A stretch of 64,000 nucleotides of DNA from Providencia alcalifaciens. GTDB taxonomy: Bacteria; Pseudomonadota; Gammaproteobacteria; Enterobacterales; Enterobacteriaceae. The DNA is taken from NCBI RefSeq assembly GCF_915403165.1, contig NZ_OU659204.1, positions 682,001 through 746,000 on the forward strand. The letters are read 5' to 3'. The translations under genes were made by a program, and so were the position numbers. This document shows positions 34,773 to 45,195 of the stretch, piece after piece. The notes below the pieces were generated by a model. It was not told the DNA's origin, searched no databases, and saw nothing but the letters and a program-made list of their open reading frames with translations. Positions within the stretch are counted from its first letter, which is position 1. Each line of letters opens with the position of its first letter.

Positions 34773-37232
34773 ATGCGTGTGCTTAAATTTGGCGGTACTT
34801 CAGTCGCAAATGACGAACGGGTACTTAATGTTGCTGATATCGCGGAAAGCAAATTGGCAGATGGACAAGTCGCTTTGGTGCTATCTGCACCGGCGAAAAT
34901 CACTAACCATTTGGTAGCGATGATTGAAAAAACGGCAGCAGGTCAGGATGTCATCACGCATGTGAGTGATGCAGAAATGATTTTTGCTAATCTATTAAAG
35001 GGATTAAAAGAAAAGCAGCCCGGCTTTGAATATGACAAACTGAAAAAGCTGACTGAACACGAATTCGCGCAAATTAAACAAGTACTGCATGGTATTACTC
35101 TTCTAGGACAATGTCCTGATAGCATCAACGCCTCTATTATCTGCCGTGGTGAGAAGCTCTCTATCGCCATCATGGAATCTGTATTAAAAGCTCGCGGTCA
35201 TAAAGTCACTGTGATTGATCCGGTGAAAAGCTTGCTGGCCAAAGGTCACTATCTGGAATCCACCGTCGATATCAATGAGTCTACTAAACGCATTGCGGAG
35301 CTGAACATTCCTAAAGACCATTTCGTGTTGATGGCAGGGTTTACGGCTGGAAATGAGAAAGGTGAACTGGTGGTGCTAGGCCGTAATGGTTCCGACTACT
35401 CGGCTGCGGTATTAGCGGCATGTTTACGTGCAGATTGCTGTGAAATTTGGACAGATGTTGATGGGGTTTATACTTGCGACCCGCGTTTAGTGCCTGATGC
35501 CCGTTTACTCAAAGGGATGTCATACCAAGAAGCGATGGAGCTTTCCTATTTTGGCGCGAAAGTTTTACACCCTCGTACTATCGCTCCAATTGCACAATTC
35601 CAAATCCCTTGCCTGATCAAAAACACCACTAATCCAAGCGCACCGGGTACGCTGATTGGTGATGGTCAAACGGATGCTAGCACGCCAGTAAAAGGGATCA
35701 CTAACCTGAATAATATGGCGATGATCAATATCTCTGGTCCGGGTATGAAAGGTATGGTCGGTATGGCCGCACGTATTTTCTCGGTTATGTCTCGTAAAGG
35801 GATCTCTGTGGTGCTTATTACGCAATCATCGTCGGAATACAGTATCAGTTTCTGTGTGCCGCAAAATGAGCTACAGCGCGCTCGAGGTGCATTAGAGGAA
35901 GAATTTTATTTAGAGCTTAAAGACGGCGCATTAGACCCGTTAGATGTGATGGAGCAACTGGCTATCATCTCCGTTGTTGGGGATGGTATGCGGACGTTAA
36001 AAGGCATCTCCGCACGTTTCTTTTCAGCATTAACCCGCGGCAATATCAACATCGTTGCTATCGCACAGGGCTCGTCTGAGCGTTCAATTTCTGCGGTGAT
36101 CGCCAATGAGTCAGCCACTTCAGCGGTGCGTTTATGTCACCAAATGTTGTTCAATGCGGAGCAAGTGATTGAGGCCTTTATTGTCGGTGTAGGCGGCGTA
36201 GGTAATGCATTGATCGAACAGATCCACCGTCAACAACAGTGGCTGAAGCAAAAACATATTGATCTACGTGTCTGTGGGATAGCGAACTCAAGAGCGATGC
36301 TGATCAATATGCAAGGAATTGATTTAGATAATTGGAAAGCAGAATTAGCCGAAGCCAAAGAGCCGTTTAGCCTCAGCCGTTTGATCCGTTTAGAGCGTGA
36401 GTATCACTTTTTAAACCCGGTGATCATCGACTGTACGTCCAACCAAGAGATTGCGGAGCAATATGCTAGCTTCTTAAAAGACGGCTTTAACGTCGTTACG
36501 CCGAACAAAAAAGCCAATACATTGTCGATGGATTATTATCATCAACTTCGTACCGCTGCCGAAAGCTCAAAACGTAAATTCCTTTATGATACCAACGTAG
36601 GGGCGGGTTTACCGGTTATCGAAAACCTACAAAACTTACTGAACGCAGGGGATGAATTAGTTCATTTCAGCGGAATTTTGTCAGGCTCCCTGTCATTTAT
36701 TTTCGGTAAATTGGATGAAGGGATGTCCTTATCAGAAGCGACAACGCTCGCGAAGGAAAAAGGCTTCACAGAGCCAGATCCTCGCGACGATTTATCCGGC
36801 ATGGATGTGGCGCGTAAATTACTGATTTTAGCCCGTGAAGCGGGTTATGAATTAGAACTTAGTGACATCAATATTGAATCTGTACTCCCTGCTGATTTCG
36901 ACAGTTCAGGCAGTGTTGCTGAGTTTATGACTCGTTTACCACAACTTGATGCCCAATTTGCTGCGCGGATAAAAGCGGCAGAAGCAGAAGAAAAAGTGTT
37001 ACGCTATGTGGGTCTTATCGAAGAAGGTCGCTGTCAGGTGAAAATGGTTGCTGTTGACGGAAATGACCCACTGTTTAAAGTAAAAAATGGCGAAAACGCA
37101 CTGGCATTCTACACACGCTACTATCAACCAATTCCTTTAGTTCTCAGAGGTTACGGTGCTGGTAATGATGTAACTGCAGCGGGTGTATTTGCGGATATGC
37201 TGCGTACCCTATCATGGAAATTGGGAGTTTAA
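34773..37232 (+). CDS. thrA: Bifunctional aspartokinase I / homoserine dehydrogenase I
   Basis: Catalyses the first and third steps of threonine synthesis from aspartate; E. coli ThrA is threonine-inhibited. It has 819 residues (820 in E. coli). The kinase domain starts [12 protein letters not shown], two ACT-type regulatory domains lie at about 310-460, and the dehydrogenase Rossmann motif is [13 protein letters not shown] near 470. The ATG at 34773 has AGGAGAG upstream; an in-frame ATG at 34734 lies inside the attenuator and is rejected. It is the first gene of thrABC. Confidence 0.98.
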   Translation: MRVLKFGGTSVANDERVLNVADIAESKLADGQVALVLSAPAKITNHLVAMIEKTAAGQDVITHVSDAEMIFANLLKGLKEKQPGFEYDKLKKLTEHEFAQIKQVLHGITLLGQCPDSINASIICRGEKLSIAIMESVLKARGHKVTVIDPVKSLLAKGHYLESTVDINESTKRIAELNIPKDHFVLMAGFTAGNEKGELVVLGRNGSDYSAAVLAACLRADCCEIWTDVDGVYTCDPRLVPDARLLKGMSYQEAMELSYFGAKVLHPRTIAPIAQFQIPCLIKNTTNPSAPGTLIGDGQTDASTPVKGITNLNNMAMINISGPGMKGMVGMAARIFSVMSRKGISVVLITQSSSEYSISFCVPQNELQRARGALEEEFYLELKDGALDPLDVMEQLAIISVVGDGMRTLKGISARFFSALTRGNINIVAIAQGSSERSISAVIANESATSAVRLCHQMLFNAEQVIEAFIVGVGGVGNALIEQIHRQQQWLKQKHIDLRVCGIANSRAMLINMQGIDLDNWKAELAEAKEPFSLSRLIRLEREYHFLNPVIIDCTSNQEIAEQYASFLKDGFNVVTPNKKANTLSMDYYHQLRTAAESSKRKFLYDTNVGAGLPVIENLQNLLNAGDELVHFSGILSGSLSFIFGKLDEGMSLSEATTLAKEKGFTEPDPRDDLSGMDVARKLLILAREAGYELELSDINIESVLPADFDSSGSVAEFMTRLPQLDAQFAARIKAAEAEEKVLRYVGLIEEGRCQVKMVAVDGNDPLFKVKNGENALAFYTRYYQPIPLVLRGYGAGNDVTAAGVFADMLRTLSWKLGV

Positions 37233-37235
37233 GAA

Positions 37236-38165
37236 GTGATCAAAGTTTATGCACCCGCTTCAATTGGTAATGTGAGCGTTGGATTTGATGTGCTAGGCGC
37301 AGCAGTCTCCCCGGTTGATGGTTCACTGCTCGGTGACTGTGTCAGCATTGAAGCGGCAGAGACATTTTCATTAGAAAACCAAGGTCGATTTGTTTCTAAG
37401 CTACCGAAAAAAATGGAACACAACATTGTTTACCAATGCTGGGAACTGTTTTGCGAGCGCCTTGGTAAAAAACTGAACGTGGCAATGACCCTTGAAAAGA
37501 ATATGCCAATTGGTTCGGGTTTAGGTTCAAGTGCTTGCTCTGTCGTCGCTGCGCTGATGGCGCTCAATGAGTTTGCAGATAAGCCATTTGACCAAACGGC
37601 ACTGCTTGGCATGATGGGCGAGCTAGAAGGGCGTATTTCAGGCAGTATTCACTATGACAACGTCGCGCCTTGCTACTTGGGGGGCTTACAGCTGATCATC
37701 GAGCAAAATGGCATTATTTCTCAGCCTGTCCCTGCGTTTGAAAATTGGTATTGGGTGATGGCCTATCCGGGAATTAAAGTTTCCACCGCGGAAGCGCGAG
37801 CCATTTTACCTGATAGCTATTCTCGTCATGACATTGTTAACCATGGACGCTATTTATCCGGCTTTATCCATGCATGTCATACTCATCAGCCTGAATTAGC
37901 GGTCACGATGATCAAAGACGTCGTCGCAGAGCCATACCGTACTCAGTTGCTGCCGGGTTTTGCGAAGGCGCGTGAACATGCGAAGAAAATTGGTGCGCTG
38001 GCATGTGGAATTTCGGGGTCAGGACCCACAATTTTTACTATTTGTGATGATAAAAAAATCGCAGAAGAGATGGTGCAGTACCTACAACAACATTACATTC
38101 AAAATGATGAAGGCTTTGTGCATATCTGTCGTTTAGATATGGCGGGTGCAAGGACAATAGGGTAA
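37236..38165 (+). CDS. thrB: Homoserine kinase
   Basis: GHMP-family kinase that phosphorylates homoserine, giving the substrate of ThrC. It has 309 residues. The ATP-binding motif is [13 protein letters not shown], with the N-terminal [18 protein letters not shown] block (in part) and the C-terminal GISGSGPT. The start is a GTG three bases after the thrA stop, so the two are translationally coupled. Confidence 0.98.
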   Translation: MIKVYAPASIGNVSVGFDVLGAAVSPVDGSLLGDCVSIEAAETFSLENQGRFVSKLPKKMEHNIVYQCWELFCERLGKKLNVAMTLEKNMPIGSGLGSSACSVVAALMALNEFADKPFDQTALLGMMGELEGRISGSIHYDNVAPCYLGGLQLIIEQNGIISQPVPAFENWYWVMAYPGIKVSTAEARAILPDSYSRHDIVNHGRYLSGFIHACHTHQPELAVTMIKDVVAEPYRTQLLPGFAKAREHAKKIGALACGISGSGPTIFTICDDKKIAEEMVQYLQQHYIQNDEGFVHICRLDMAGARTIG

Positions 38166-38168
38166 ACG

Positions 38169-39464
38169 ATGAAACTGTATAATTTAAAAGATAACAACGA
38201 ACAAGTCAGCTTCGCGCAAGCCGTGAAACAAGGGTTAGGTAAGCAACAAGGGTTATTTTTCCCTCAAGACTTACCTGAGTTTAGCGCCAGTGAAATTGAT
38301 GAATTACTGAAGTTGGATTTTGTCACTCGTAGTAGCCGTATTTTGAGTGCGTTTATCGGGGATGAAATTCCGGCAGCGCAGCTCGCTGATCGAGTTAAAG
38401 CGGCTTTTGCGTTCCCTGCACCCGTTTCTAAAGTGGAAGATGATGTGGCAACGTTAGAGCTATATCACGGACCAACATTGGCATTTAAAGACTTTGGCGG
38501 CCGCTTTATGGCACAAGCGCTAGGTCAAGTAGCTGGTGGTGCGCCAGTCACTATCTTAACCGCAACTTCTGGTGATACCGGTGCAGCTGTAGCCCATGCA
38601 TTCTATGGTTTGGATAATGTTCAAGTGGTTATCTTATACCCAGAAGGCAAAATCAGCCCACTGCAAGAAAAACTATTCTGTACGCTGGGTAAAAATATCC
38701 ATACTGTGGCTATCAAAGATGATTTCGATGCATGTCAGGCGATGGTCAAACACGCTTTTGATGATGAAGAACTGAAAAAAGCCCTGTATTTGAACTCTGC
38801 GAACTCCATCAATATTAGCCGCCTATTAGCGCAGATTTGCTATTATTTTGAAGCGGTTGCTCAGATCCCAGCAGAAAAACGCGATCAACTGGTGATCTCT
38901 GTGCCAAGTGGCAACTTTGGGGATTTAACCGCGGGCTTACTGGCGAAATCCATGGGGTTACCAGTGAAACGCTTTATCGCTGCCACTAACGTTAATGACA
39001 CCGTTCCGCGCTATTTAGTCGATGGAAAATGGGCACCGCATCAAACCGTTGCGACATTATCTAACGCAATGGATGTAAGCCAGCCAAATAACTGGCCACG
39101 CATTGAAGAATTATTCCGTCGTAAAGGCTGGTCATTAAAAGAGTTAGGTTATGGTGCAGTGAGTGATGAAGTGACTCAAGAGACTGTACGTGAGTTGGAT
39201 AAAAAAGGTTATTTATCAGAGCCTCATGCGGCGGTTGCTTATCGTGTCCTACGTGATCAACTGCAAGATGGTGAATATGGTTTGTTCTTAGGAACTGCCC
39301 ACCCTGCGAAATTCAAAGAGAGCGTGGAAGCTATCTTAAATAAACAAATTTCGCTGCCAAAAGAGCTGGCGGAACGTGCTGATTTGCCACTGCTTTCTCA
39401 CTTCTTACCGTCAGATTTTGCTCAATTACGCGAATTCTTAATGAAGTTAGCACCGAAGCAGTAA
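38169..39464 (+). CDS. thrC: Threonine synthase
   Basis: PLP enzyme that converts O-phosphohomoserine to threonine. It has 431 residues (428 in E. coli). The PLP lysine lies in LAFKDFGGRF, and the phosphate-binding region includes TSGDTGAAV and SGNFGDLTAG. It starts four bases after thrB and is the last gene of the operon. Confidence 0.98.
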   Translation: MKLYNLKDNNEQVSFAQAVKQGLGKQQGLFFPQDLPEFSASEIDELLKLDFVTRSSRILSAFIGDEIPAAQLADRVKAAFAFPAPVSKVEDDVATLELYHGPTLAFKDFGGRFMAQALGQVAGGAPVTILTATSGDTGAAVAHAFYGLDNVQVVILYPEGKISPLQEKLFCTLGKNIHTVAIKDDFDACQAMVKHAFDDEELKKALYLNSANSINISRLLAQICYYFEAVAQIPAEKRDQLVISVPSGNFGDLTAGLLAKSMGLPVKRFIAATNVNDTVPRYLVDGKWAPHQTVATLSNAMDVSQPNNWPRIEELFRRKGWSLKELGYGAVSDEVTQETVRELDKKGYLSEPHAAVAYRVLRDQLQDGEYGLFLGTAHPAKFKESVEAILNKQISLPKELAERADLPLLSHFLPSDFAQLREFLMKLAPKQ

Positions 39465-39494
39465 TTGAAGTTCGCCGCTAAAGGAAATGTTAAC

Positions 39495-39523
39495 AACGGA
39501 AGCTGAATCGGCTTCCGTTTTTT
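39495..39523 (+). terminator. Terminator of the thr operon
   Basis: A perfect 9-bp stem (arms 39495-39503 and 39511-39519) is followed by a T run. Confidence 0.9.
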
Positions 39524-39533
39524 GATGAGGGAA

Positions 39534-40196
39534 TTAATAGCTGGTACCATCCGTGCCATTTTGCCCACCATTTGACCCACCTTTGCCGCCTTTACCTGCT
39601 TGTCCCCCAATACCTGCATTTCCACCATTCCCGCCATTTCCACTACCGTCACCGTCTCCTCCATTACCACCGTGGCCACCATGACTTCCTCCGTTTCCGC
39701 CATTGCCACCACTACCATTGACGGATCCGTTTCCGCCGTTACCCCCGTTACCTAGGCCATCCCCGTTGCCACCGTGTCCACCGTCACCGCCATTTACACC
39801 ACCATTTCCGCCGTTGCCGCCATTTCCATTACTACCGGAAGTTGCGTGACCTCCATGGTTGCCGTGACCCTGACTACCGCCGTTGCCACCATTTCCACCA
39901 TGTTGACCATTACCTCCGCTGCCACCATTGCCACCGACTCCGCCATTACCGCCGTTCCCTCCACTGCCATGTTGCCCATGAGTGCCATTAACGCCATTAT
40001 CGGAAAGATGGAAATAATAATTTCTGCAATAAAAAGGAACACAAAAATGTGACTGCGAAATATTATCGATAATAATATGTTTATTTAAATGGAATAAATT
40101 GGCTTTATTAATATGAAGGTTGTTGGAGTGACTTAATATTGGTGTTGCTGTGAAAATTAAAATAGAGAAAAATTGAAATAGAGATTGATTAACCAT
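39534..40196 (-). CDS. Secreted glycine-repeat (GGN/GGX) protein, large
   Basis: Unrecognised protein of 220 residues. A signal-peptide-like stretch ([17 protein letters not shown]) is followed by about 45 residues rich in His, Asn and aromatics with two cysteines (CVPFYC). From about residue 68 to the end it is almost entirely repeats of Gly-Gly-X, where X is mostly Asn, Ser or His. Such repeats can form polyglycine-II or loop structures. I chose the ATG at 40196 because GGAGG lies just upstream; the ATG at 40208 would overlap that site. It forms a pair with the similar small gene upstream. The His-containing repeats and neighbouring cus locus make a metal link imaginable, but nothing proves it. 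Confidence 0.65.
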   Translation of the reverse strand: MVNQSLFQFFSILIFTATPILSHSNNLHINKANLFHLNKHIIIDNISQSHFCVPFYCRNYYFHLSDNGVNGTHGQHGSGGNGGNGGVGGNGGSGGNGQHGGNGGNGGSQGHGNHGGHATSGSNGNGGNGGNGGVNGGDGGHGGNGDGLGNGGNGGNGSVNGSGGNGGNGGSHGGHGGNGGDGDGSGNGGNGGNAGIGGQAGKGGKGGSNGGQNGTDGTSY

Positions 40197-40208
40197 TGTT
40201 TCCTCCAT

Positions 40209-40230
40209 CCCCCTTCATGAATGAAGGGGG
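40209..40230. repeat. Palindrome between the two glycine-repeat genes
   Basis: Ten-base arms (CCCCCTTCAT and ATGAAGGGGG) are separated by two bases. It sits 12 bases before the start of the larger gene. No T run follows on the minus strand, so it may be a processing or stability element rather than a terminator. Confidence 0.55.
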
Positions 40231-40254
40231 AAATAATCAAATAATTGGGTTTAT

Positions 40255-40464
40255 TTAATTTCCATTACCACCGTTTCCACCATTGCCTCCATGCCCGCCG
40301 CTACCACCGCTTCCACCATGACCGCCATTACCCCCGTGTCCACCATTACCGCCGTTACTCCATAGATATTCGGTGGCGGTTTGCTGAGAATCGGTCGGTA
40401 CGGTCATGGAAAGAGCTGATAAAGGAAATAATAAGGTAACTAAGATAGTAGATATTTTATGCAT
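40255..40464 (-). CDS. Secreted glycine-repeat (GGX) protein, small
   Basis: Unrecognised protein of 69 residues. It has a clear signal peptide (MHKISTILVTLLFPLSALS), a short linker (TVPTDSQQTATEYLWS) and a tail of eleven triplets of the form X-Gly-Gly, with X being Asn, His or Ser. GAGGA precedes the ATG. The same tail type in the adjacent larger gene suggests a common origin by repeat expansion. Small size, signal peptide and repeats could fit a secreted peptide or surface protein; the function is unknown. Confidence 0.65.
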   Translation of the reverse strand: MHKISTILVTLLFPLSALSMTVPTDSQQTATEYLWSNGGNGGHGGNGGHGGSGGSGGHGGNGGNGGNGN

Positions 40465-40621
40465 ATAAATTCCTCGTTATAAAGTAGATTAATTAAACTG
40501 CAAGGGAAGTTTAATTAATAATCAGTTGTAATCAATATGTGGAATTAGATAACTGATTAATTAAATTTAATGAGGATAAATATTATTTATTAATCTTGAT
40601 GGTTTTAGAGGCGTCAGGTAT

Positions 40622-40667
40622 AAATAAAAACCACCATGATAAAATGATGGTTTTATACATGGTGGTT
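40622..40667 (-). terminator. Terminator after the 138-residue secreted-protein gene
   Basis: A 10-bp stem (arms 40629-40638 and 40658-40667) is followed on the minus strand by TTTTTATTTAT. It lies 53 bases beyond the stop of the gene at 40720. Confidence 0.7.
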
Positions 40668-40719
40668 CAGTTTTATATTTATTTTTGAATTTATTAGTTT
40701 GTTCTTTAATTAATCATTA

Positions 40720-41136
40720 TTAATTATTTTTATGTGAGTTTAATATAACCGTTGCCTTTTCTTCTTTAGTCAAAGTAGAAAAGGTTGTTATGCCATTGAT
40801 TTCATTGGACTGTGCATTAGTAGATTGTTTTTTATGGTCATTTATCATTTTCTCCATGGTTGGAGATGTATTGTTTTTTGAAAAACTGAGGGAAACTGCT
40901 TGTTTTTCATGCTCTTCTAGTTCTGAAAAAGATGAACCAGAATTAATATTTTTTTCTGTATTGATACCAGCTTGATTTAGATGTTGGTTAATTGCCTGCT
41001 GATTTGCTGGTGACGTATTATTTTCATTAAAATTTAATGCAGTGGCAGCATTTTGATGAATATTCGTGTCAGTTTGAGAATAAGCTAGGCTAATGGTGCT
41101 AAGCATGATAGCAACTGTAATAATACTTTTCTTCAT
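40720..41136 (-). CDS. Small exported protein with internal repeats, unknown function
   Basis: Protein of 138 residues with a signal peptide (MKKSIITVAIMLSTISLAYS). The mature part holds two imperfect repeats of about 26 residues, built around LNFNENNTSP and LSFSKNNTSP, each followed by a helical segment with a His, plus a third degenerate copy (VILNSHKNN) at the C-terminus. AAGGA precedes the ATG. It lies downstream of cusS on the same strand, and a sequence resembling half of a CusR box is about 75 bases upstream. It may be a periplasmic accessory to metal resistance, but I do not recognise the family. Confidence 0.6.
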   Translation of the reverse strand: MKKSIITVAIMLSTISLAYSQTDTNIHQNAATALNFNENNTSPANQQAINQHLNQAGINTEKNINSGSSFSELEEHEKQAVSLSFSKNNTSPTMEKMINDHKKQSTNAQSNEINGITTFSTLTKEEKATVILNSHKNN

Positions 41137-41209
41137 GGTAAATCCTTATTAGGTGATATGTTTTGTTAGCATCATAATAAGGTTTTATTTCTGTCTCAAA
41201 GGTGACAGT

Positions 41210-41231
41210 AAAATGACAAAGTAGACATCTA
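41210..41231. promoter_or_regulatory. Degenerate CusR-box-like sequence
   Basis: The left half AAAATGACAA is identical to the CusR consensus half-site, while the right half matches at about 6 of 10 positions. It lies about 75 bases upstream of the gene at 40720-41136 and next to the cusS stop. Confidence 0.35.
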
Positions 41232-41232
41232 T

Positions 41233-42615
41233 TTATTTTTCTGTCGGTATAAATAAGGTAAATCGCGTAGAGTATTCATCGGATGTGACATTTATGGTTC
41301 CTTTATGAGCCAGAATAATGGATTTGACAATCGCGAGACCAATACCACTCCCTTCATTTTTTCTTTGTCTGGATTTATCTACACGATAAAAACGATCAAA
41401 AAGTTTTGGTAAATGTTCTTCAGAGATTTTTTTCCCCGGGTTGCTAATAATGATTTCAACACCATTTTTAACATCAGAGAGATTAATACTTACAGCATCG
41501 CCTTTAGGCGTATAGCGAATCGCATTTGAAATCAAGTTGGTTAATGCGCGTCTGAACATCTCTTTGTCTGCCAATATCGGCTTGGCATTTCCAATTACTT
41601 TTAGCCTAATACCATTATCCTCAGCGAGGAACTCAAAATAATCAAAAATAACAGAGATTTCATTTCTTATATCTATATTTATTTTTTCGGGCAGTAGCAT
41701 ATTGTCATCTGCTTTTGCTAGAAACAACATATCAGAAATCATTCTTGATAGGCGATTATATTCCTCTAAATTAGAGTACAAGACCTCAATGAGTTCTTCT
41801 TTAGAACGATTTTTACTTAATGAAATTTGAGTCTCTGTCATTAAATTAGTAATAGGCGTTCGCATTTCATGAGCGATATCGGCTGAAAAATTAGTTTGTC
41901 GAACAAATACATCTTCAATTTTAATTAACATTTGATTGAAAGAGATAGTGAGCTGCTTGAGCTCTTCAGGAACAGTGTTTGGATCTAAACGAATACTTAA
42001 ATTTTCTGAAGTGACATTCTTAATTTCATCACTGACTTCTTTTAAAGGTTTCAACCCACGAATGACCAGTAAATAAACAATGAAAATACTGAGCACACAG
42101 GTAATTAATGCAGTAATTATTAGATTGTTAATTAATGAGTCTAAGTAGTCATGATGAAAATTTAATGATAATGCAGTGACTAATCTGTATTTATCATTGC
42201 TTTGAGGTAATTCAATAAATGTTTCTGATAATCGATAACTTTCAAAAGGTTGTGGCTTAAGATTCCCACTAGGATGATAGCTTTTTAGTTGGTTGATAAT
42301 GTCTGATGTTGTACTGGATGCCGCTAAAATTTTTCCATTTCTATCTTCTAAATAAAATATAATATCCTGATGCTCATCAATAATCGTTTTTATCTGAGAT
42401 AGCATTTCAATGCTATTGCCATTATTTTTAGTGAGAAGGCTATGGATCGTTAAGTTTATTTGATTTATTGAATACTCATCTTGCTGTTTGAAATGAATAA
42501 CAACAGATTTTATCATGATAGCGCTAAATATAAATAGAGCAATGGAGAGGGTAATACTTATTGAAATAATAAGACGTGCAGAAATTGATGAGGAAAACTT
42601 AAATAATTTATTCAT
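41233..42615 (-). CDS. cusS: Copper/silver sensor histidine kinase CusS
   Basis: Inner-membrane sensor kinase of 460 residues that detects periplasmic Cu(I)/Ag(I) and phosphorylates CusR. Two membrane segments lie near residues 15-37 and 165-185, with the sensing loop between them. HAMP and dimerisation regions follow, with the phosphoacceptor histidine in [12 protein letters not shown]. ATPase boxes are [11 protein letters not shown] and the [11 protein letters not shown] glycine box. I chose the ATG at 42615, overlapping the cusR stop by eight bases; a TTG at 42630 would add five residues. Confidence 0.93.
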   Translation of the reverse strand: MNKLFKFSSSISARLIISISITLSIALFIFSAIMIKSVVIHFKQQDEYSINQINLTIHSLLTKNNGNSIEMLSQIKTIIDEHQDIIFYLEDRNGKILAASSTTSDIINQLKSYHPSGNLKPQPFESYRLSETFIELPQSNDKYRLVTALSLNFHHDYLDSLINNLIITALITCVLSIFIVYLLVIRGLKPLKEVSDEIKNVTSENLSIRLDPNTVPEELKQLTISFNQMLIKIEDVFVRQTNFSADIAHEMRTPITNLMTETQISLSKNRSKEELIEVLYSNLEEYNRLSRMISDMLFLAKADDNMLLPEKINIDIRNEISVIFDYFEFLAEDNGIRLKVIGNAKPILADKEMFRRALTNLISNAIRYTPKGDAVSINLSDVKNGVEIIISNPGKKISEEHLPKLFDRFYRVDKSRQRKNEGSGIGLAIVKSIILAHKGTINVTSDEYSTRFTLFIPTEK

Positions 42616-43291
42616 CTTGAGGTAGCTCAAATAAGTAACCCATTCCTCTTATTGTATGGATCAATTTTGGTTCATAGTTGAGATCTATTTTCGATCTAAG
42701 TCTTTTTACTGCAACATCGATGACGTTTGTATCACTATCAAAATTCATATCCCATACTTTTGAGGCAATTAAAGAGCGGGATAAAACTTCGCCTTGATGG
42801 AGAGCAAAAAACTCAAGTAATGAAAACTCTTTACTGGTTAAATTTATTTTATCATTAGCGCGAATCACTCGCCTTTTGATTAGATCGATTTGTAAGTCGG
42901 CTATGGTGAAACGTGTTTTTTGTATGGCATTATTTCCACGGCGTAATAATGTTCTAACTCGAGCGAGTAACTCAGAAAAGTCAAAAGGCTTGATTAAATA
43001 GTCATCTGCACCTAATTCTAAACCTTTAACACGATGTTCAACATTTCCTAATGCCGTTAACATTAGAATAGGCGTGTTTTTTCCTATGCTTCGTAAATTT
43101 TTTGCGATTTCCCACCCATTGATATCGGGTAACATGACATCAAGAATAATTAAATCATACTCTTCTGTGGAAGCCATATGTAAACCCGTAATTCCATTTT
43201 CAATTGCATCCACAATAAATCCAGATTCAGTTAAGCCTTTGGACAGATACTCTCGAGTTTTTTTTTCATCTTCAACAACGAGTAATTTCAC
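42608..43291 (-). CDS. cusR: Copper response regulator CusR
   Basis: OmpR-family activator of cusCFBA. It has 227 residues, the same as E. coli CusR. The phosphoacceptor aspartate is in [10 protein letters not shown] and the DNA-binding domain ends with [14 protein letters not shown]. The start is a GTG at 43291 with GAGG upstream, giving [12 protein letters not shown] as in E. coli. A longer reading from 43336 has unmatched residues. It is divergent from cusC across the CusR box. Confidence 0.95.
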   Translation of the reverse strand: MKLLVVEDEKKTREYLSKGLTESGFIVDAIENGITGLHMASTEEYDLIILDVMLPDINGWEIAKNLRSIGKNTPILMLTALGNVEHRVKGLELGADDYLIKPFDFSELLARVRTLLRRGNNAIQKTRFTIADLQIDLIKRRVIRANDKINLTSKEFSLLEFFALHQGEVLSRSLIASKVWDMNFDSDTNVIDVAVKRLRSKIDLNYEPKLIHTIRGMGYLFELPQDE

Positions 43292-43352
43292 AATAGCCTC
43301 TAAATATATTGGGGATGGAAGGCACATTTTAGTCATCGAATGATTGAAATGT

Positions 43353-43374
43353 AAAATGACAAATTTGTCATTTT
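43353..43374. promoter_or_regulatory. CusR box between cusR and cusC
   Basis: AAAATGACAA, two bases, then TTGTCATTTT: an exact match to the published CusR-box pattern. It lies between the divergent cusRS and cusCFBA genes, 75 bases before cusC. Confidence 0.9.
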
Positions 43375-43448
43375 CATGTCATGAATCTAACAGGATGGAA
43401 TTTCTACACTAGCAAAATATAGATAATCAATAGAGGTATAGCTAGACC

Positions 43449-44828
43449 ATGTATAACCTTAAGGTATTATTGCTAGCAAGTAGCGTAATTTTGACTGGAT
43501 GTATTTCTCTTGAGCCTGAATACCAGCGACCTAAGCTTAATATTCCTGTAAATATAGAACCTAGCTTTACCTCGTTGATGGACGAAAATAAAACAGTATT
43601 TATACTTCCTAGTTGGACAGATTTTATTGTTGACCCTAACATGCAAGAAATCATAAAAATTGCATTGGAAAAAAATACTGATTTATATCTTACTGTTCTT
43701 GATATAGAAGAAGCAAAAATACAGTTCGGCATTACAGAGTCGGAGCTTTATCCTAAAGTAGGAGCTTCTTTAAGTAGTGAGTATAGTAAAAACCTACAAG
43801 GGGAGAGAGCGTTATCTAAAAAATATAGTTCAGGTATTGATATTAGCTATGAATTGGATTTTTTTGGCAAAATAAAAAATTTAACACAAGCAGATAGCGC
43901 TAAATTTTTAGCCTCGAAAGAGTTAAATCGAGCTGCTGAGATTATAACGATTAAAACTGTTGCTCAAGCCTATTTAGATATTGTCTACAACCAAGAGTTA
44001 CTAAGTATAGCGGAAGAGACAAAATCGAGTTATTTAAATAGCCAATCAATTGTGATGCAAAAATTAATAACTGGAAGTGCGACGGCTTCTGATGTCGAAC
44101 AAGCCAAAGGTCAAGTTCAATCTATTAATATAAAAATGGAAAAAATTAAAGTTGAGATAGATAAAAATAAAAATTTATTGAATTACTTAACTAACAATTA
44201 TACTAAAAATATTGATGTAGTATCAGTGAAATATACACCTATTACTATTCCTAAAAATATTCCTTCAGAAATTTTATTGAGTCGCCCTGATGTGATGGCT
44301 GCTGAACAAAATATCATTGCTGAAAATGCAAATATTGGTGTGGCCAGAGCCGCTTTTTTTCCATCAATTTCATTTAATACTGGTTTATCAAGTAGTAATG
44401 AGTCTATTTCAGGTTTGTTTGACTCATCAAATGGTATATGGAATTTTATTCCAAAAATCACATTACCAATTTTTACTGGTAATAAAAATAATAAGAATTT
44501 AGAGCTAGCAAACATTAGAAAAAATAAAAGCATTGTGAATTATGAAAAAAGTATTCAAACAGCTTTTAGGGAAGTTAAAGATTTCATGGCGCTAAAATCT
44601 AGTATTGAAAATCAAGTTAATTCTCAACAAGCTTATGTTGTCACCTTAACTAATATATTAAATCAAAAGCAAGCTGGTTATAAATATGGAAGCTTGAGCT
44701 ACTTAAATGTTCTAGATGCTCAAAGGGATTTGTTTGCTGAAAAACAAAATTTATTAATGCTGGAAATAGAACAGCAAAAAAATGAAATCAATTTATTTTC
44801 TGCCTTAGGTGGCGGGAATATTAACTAA
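43449..44828 (+). CDS. cusC: Copper/silver efflux outer-membrane channel CusC
   Basis: TolC-like outer-membrane lipoprotein of 459 residues that forms the exit duct of the CusCBA pump. The N-terminus has a lipobox (VILTGC) as expected. The protein is helical and repeats the outer-membrane-efflux domain twice. Conserved blocks include LLSRPDVMAAEQ and VARAAFFPSISF. The gene is A+T rich compared with cusA. It is the first gene of the cus operon and ends 10 bases before cusF. Confidence 0.94.
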   Translation: MYNLKVLLLASSVILTGCISLEPEYQRPKLNIPVNIEPSFTSLMDENKTVFILPSWTDFIVDPNMQEIIKIALEKNTDLYLTVLDIEEAKIQFGITESELYPKVGASLSSEYSKNLQGERALSKKYSSGIDISYELDFFGKIKNLTQADSAKFLASKELNRAAEIITIKTVAQAYLDIVYNQELLSIAEETKSSYLNSQSIVMQKLITGSATASDVEQAKGQVQSINIKMEKIKVEIDKNKNLLNYLTNNYTKNIDVVSVKYTPITIPKNIPSEILLSRPDVMAAEQNIIAENANIGVARAAFFPSISFNTGLSSSNESISGLFDSSNGIWNFIPKITLPIFTGNKNNKNLELANIRKNKSIVNYEKSIQTAFREVKDFMALKSSIENQVNSQQAYVVTLTNILNQKQAGYKYGSLSYLNVLDAQRDLFAEKQNLLMLEIEQQKNEINLFSALGGGNIN

Positions 44829-44838
44829 TGAGGTTGTA

Positions 44839-45183
44839 ATGAAAAATTTAAATAAAGCAATAATGGTCATGTCTATTTCTCTTTTTACTACTATTGGATA
44901 TGCCAGCTCTACGGTAGATAGCCATTCATCTCATCATGAAGAGAGTTCAGTATCAATTATTAGTGCAGAAGGAAAACTCATTTCAATAGATAGAGAAAAT
45001 AAAAAACTAACAATTAATCATAATGAAATAAAAAGTATCAATTGGCCCCCAATGACAATGCGATTCACTTATCAAAATGAAAAGATGATTGAAGGTCTTA
45101 GTGATGGTGATAACTTGATATTTTCATTTATTCAAAATGGAAATATTTCATTATTGGAATCCATTGAAAAAAAATTTGAGTAA
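44839..45183 (+). CDS. cusF: Periplasmic copper/silver chaperone CusF
   Basis: Small periplasmic protein (114 residues) that binds Cu(I)/Ag(I) and hands it to CusB. The signal peptide ends near GYASS, and a His-rich stretch follows (DSHSSHH). The metal site residues are present in INHNEIKSINWPPMTMRF: the histidine, the tryptophan and both methionines. I chose the ATG at 44839; the in-frame GTG/ATG further upstream lies inside cusC. It continues directly into cusB. Confidence 0.94.
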   Translation: MKNLNKAIMVMSISLFTTIGYASSTVDSHSSHHEESSVSIISAEGKLISIDRENKKLTINHNEIKSINWPPMTMRFTYQNEKMIEGLSDGDNLIFSFIQNGNISLLESIEKKFE

Positions 45184-45195
45184 ATGGAGGGATCT

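Noticed and set aside
39774..40052. Threonine-rich 92-codon ORF on the plus strand
   Set aside because: It is the complement of the Gly-Gly-X repeat gene; glycine/asparagine codons read backwards give Thr/Ala/Ile runs. It has no convincing ribosome-binding site.
39534..40464. CRISPR or microsatellite without coding
   Set aside because: Both frames have a start, ribosome-binding site and signal peptide and stay open across the repeats, so coding is the simpler reading.
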